A DNA stretch of 7,188 bases, taken from assembly GCA_030633225.1 (NCBI GenBank), contig DAOVTF010000098.1:1-7188 (forward strand), given 5' to 3'. Source of the DNA: Flavobacteriaceae bacterium (GTDB taxonomy: Bacteria; Bacteroidota; Bacteroidia; Flavobacteriales; Flavobacteriaceae). Made by a program: the position numbers and the translations under genes. Of this stretch, positions 6,254 to 7,188 are shown in pieces. Position 1 is the first letter of the stretch. Every line of letters starts with the position of its first letter. The notes under the pieces were generated by a model. That model worked only from the letters and a program-made list of their open reading frames with translations, did not search any database and was not told where the DNA came from.

Positions 6254-6732
6254 TGAAAATGCAGGTAAATATTTATACAGATGGGGCTTGTAGTGGAAAC
6301 CCTGGTAAAGGCGGGTACGGAATTATTATGGAATGGGTAGGAAAGCCGTATAAAAAAGAATTCTCAAAGGGATTTAGAAAAACTACCAATAACAGAATGG
6401 AATTAATGGCTGTAATAGTTGCGCTGGAACAATTAAAAAAAGAAGGTATAGATGTGTTAATTGTTTCTGATTCAAAATATGTAATAGATTCTGTTCAAAA
6501 AGGTTGGGTTTTTAATTGGCAAAAAAAAGGATTTAAGGATAAGAAAAATCCTGATCTTTGGAAACGCTTTCTAAAAATTTATGACAAACATCAAGTAAAA
6601 TTTCAATGGGTAAAAGGGCATAATGATCATCCACAAAATGAAAGATGTGATACCTTGGCTGTTAAGGCTTCTCAAAAAAAAGAGTTATTAATTGATGAAG
6701 GTTTTGAAAATAAACCGAAAGAATTATTCTAA
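6253..6732 (+). CDS. rnhA: Ribonuclease HI
   Basis: Cuts the RNA strand of RNA-DNA hybrids, removing R-loops and replication primers; cytoplasmic, Mg2+-dependent. At 159 residues it matches the compact bacterial form (E. coli 155) with no extra N-terminal hybrid-binding domain. The four metal-binding carboxylates are visible: Asp10 in IYTDGACSGNPG, Glu50 in NNRMEL, Asp73 in VSDSKYV and Asp133 in NERCDTLA. His123 in WVKGHNDHP is the catalytic histidine. The basic handle helix lies around 82-97 (GWVFNWQKKGFKDKK). The ATG overlaps the purN stop (TAATG), indicating translational coupling; a second in-frame ATG two codons later (6259) is also possible. Its last 9 bases overlap the convergent small gene, and no terminator was seen just after its stop. 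Confidence 0.96.
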   Translation: MKMQVNIYTDGACSGNPGKGGYGIIMEWVGKPYKKEFSKGFRKTTNNRMELMAVIVALEQLKKEGIDVLIVSDSKYVIDSVQKGWVFNWQKKGFKDKKNPDLWKRFLKIYDKHQVKFQWVKGHNDHPQNERCDTLAVKASQKKELLIDEGFENKPKELF

Positions 6733-7128
6733 TAAAACAATTAATTCATTTACAATATTTTTTATTTCATTTGGCGGATTCCCATGATCAAAACTTGAAG
6801 ATTCATATTCTTTGTATGAAGTAGTTATAAAAAGATTATCAGATAAGGCAGCATCAGAAAATCTTTTATCAGAAGGAGATTCTAATTTTTCAAGCTTTTC
6901 TAAATCAATCGTTTTAACCAATAAAAGTAATTTGTTCCACTTTTTTGGATCTGTTTTAAGAGTTTGAGATTGATCTATAGTTTTTATGGAAGTACTGTCT
7001 TTTTTTATAATAATTTCATTTAAAACACCACGTGATGAAGCTGTATATTTAAACTCAAGAATATCATTTTCTTGAGTTAACCCCTTAAAGAAAGTTAGCA
7101 ATACCATTAAAAAAATAAAACTCTTCAT
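6724..7128 (-). CDS. Predicted secreted protein of unknown function
   Basis: I do not recognise a named family. The 134-residue product starts with a clear signal peptide (MKSFIFLMVLLTFFKGLTQ, cleavage probably near residue 19) without a lipobox cysteine, so it is predicted to be periplasmic or released. The mature part is about 115 residues with no cysteine and no further membrane segment. Recognisable patches are FKYTASSRGVLNEIIIKKDS (26-45), a PKKWNKLLLLVKTIDLEKLEKLESPSDKR stretch (61-89) and FDHGNPPNEIKNIVNELI (113-130). From memory, similar short secreted proteins with a SFDHGNPP-like C-terminus occur in other flavobacteria, but I cannot confirm this. The signal peptide supports the ATG at 7128. 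Its stop end overlaps rnhA by 9 bases, and a strong hairpin sits 12 bases upstream of its start with no visible promoter between. Confidence 0.75.
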   Translation of the reverse strand: MKSFIFLMVLLTFFKGLTQENDILEFKYTASSRGVLNEIIIKKDSTSIKTIDQSQTLKTDPKKWNKLLLLVKTIDLEKLEKLESPSDKRFSDAALSDNLFITTSYKEYESSSFDHGNPPNEIKNIVNELIVLLE

Positions 7129-7139
7129 AGTTGAATAAA

Positions 7140-7163
7140 AAAAGGCGCCTAGTGACGCCTTTT
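7140..7163. terminator. Bidirectional intrinsic terminator
   Basis: AAAAGGCG (7140-7147) pairs with CGCCTTTT (7156-7163) around an 8-base loop, giving a GC core of four pairs. On the minus strand the core is followed by seven T residues (7143-7137), an excellent U-tract. On the plus strand it is followed by TTTTATATTT, a weaker one. The minus side would end a transcript entering from beyond 7188. The plus side is the first plausible stop for a purN-rnhA transcript. No coding sequence was supported in 7164-7188. Confidence 0.75.
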
Positions 7164-7188
7164 ATATTTAGAATAATTTTTAATTTAC

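Noticed and set aside
6521..6690. Two runs of eight A residues in rnhA (CAAAAAAAAG), and another at the start of pyk, as possible frameshift sites.
   Set aside because: Frames are intact through the runs, there is no obvious downstream structure or overlapping frame, and such runs are expected at Lys-Lys codons in low-GC DNA.
1..7188. tRNA or rRNA genes, CRISPR arrays, insertion sequences, phage or defence genes.
   Set aside because: None seen. Coding sequence with housekeeping functions accounts for nearly the whole window, and the longest non-coding stretch is 177 bases.

Overview
This window looks like housekeeping DNA from a low-GC member of the Bacteroidota, most likely class Flavobacteriia. 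Three things point there. The gene string acpP-fabF-rnc-IPExxxVDY-pyk, divergent from purN-rnhA, is from memory a familiar flavobacterial arrangement. The sequence is very AT-rich. Gene upstream regions lack Shine-Dalgarno sequences but carry Bacteroidota-type TTTG...TAnnTTTG promoter elements. No mobile element, CRISPR array, tRNA or rRNA was seen. I cannot name a genus.

Layout. Bases 1-1191 (+) hold the C-terminal part of an aromatic amino acid hydroxylase whose 5' end lies outside the window. It converges on a five-gene minus-strand block covering 5515 down to 1205: acyl carrier protein (acpP), beta-ketoacyl-ACP synthase II (fabF), ribonuclease III (rnc), an IPExxxVDY-family protein and pyruvate kinase (pyk). 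Gaps inside the block are 77, 6, about 94 and 3 bases. The 77-base gap holds a terminator-like hairpin, and the gap before the IPExxxVDY gene holds a good promoter, so the block probably makes several overlapping transcripts. A 177-base divergent spacer (5516-5692) separates acpP from purN and rnhA, which run on the plus strand and overlap by one base (TAATG). rnhA ends in a 9-base tail-to-tail overlap with a small minus-strand gene for a predicted secreted protein of unknown function (7128-6724). A strong bidirectional terminator hairpin sits just upstream of that gene.

How the genes work together. AcpP carries the growing acyl chain that FabF elongates. Rnc processes double-stranded RNA and rRNA precursors, and RnhA removes RNA from RNA-DNA hybrids. 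PurN makes formyl-GAR for purine synthesis. Pyk makes pyruvate and ATP at the end of glycolysis. They are core-metabolism neighbours rather than one pathway.

I found no convincing new multi-gene system. The points most worth a second look are: the long C-terminal extension of the hydroxylase with an internal 88-residue repeat; an inverted repeat that may be an operator between acpP and purN; the terminator/attenuator between acpP and fabF; a start-site correction for the IPExxxVDY gene supported by its promoter; an Asp-to-Asn change at a metal-site position of RNase III; and a pyruvate kinase signature predicting potassium independence.
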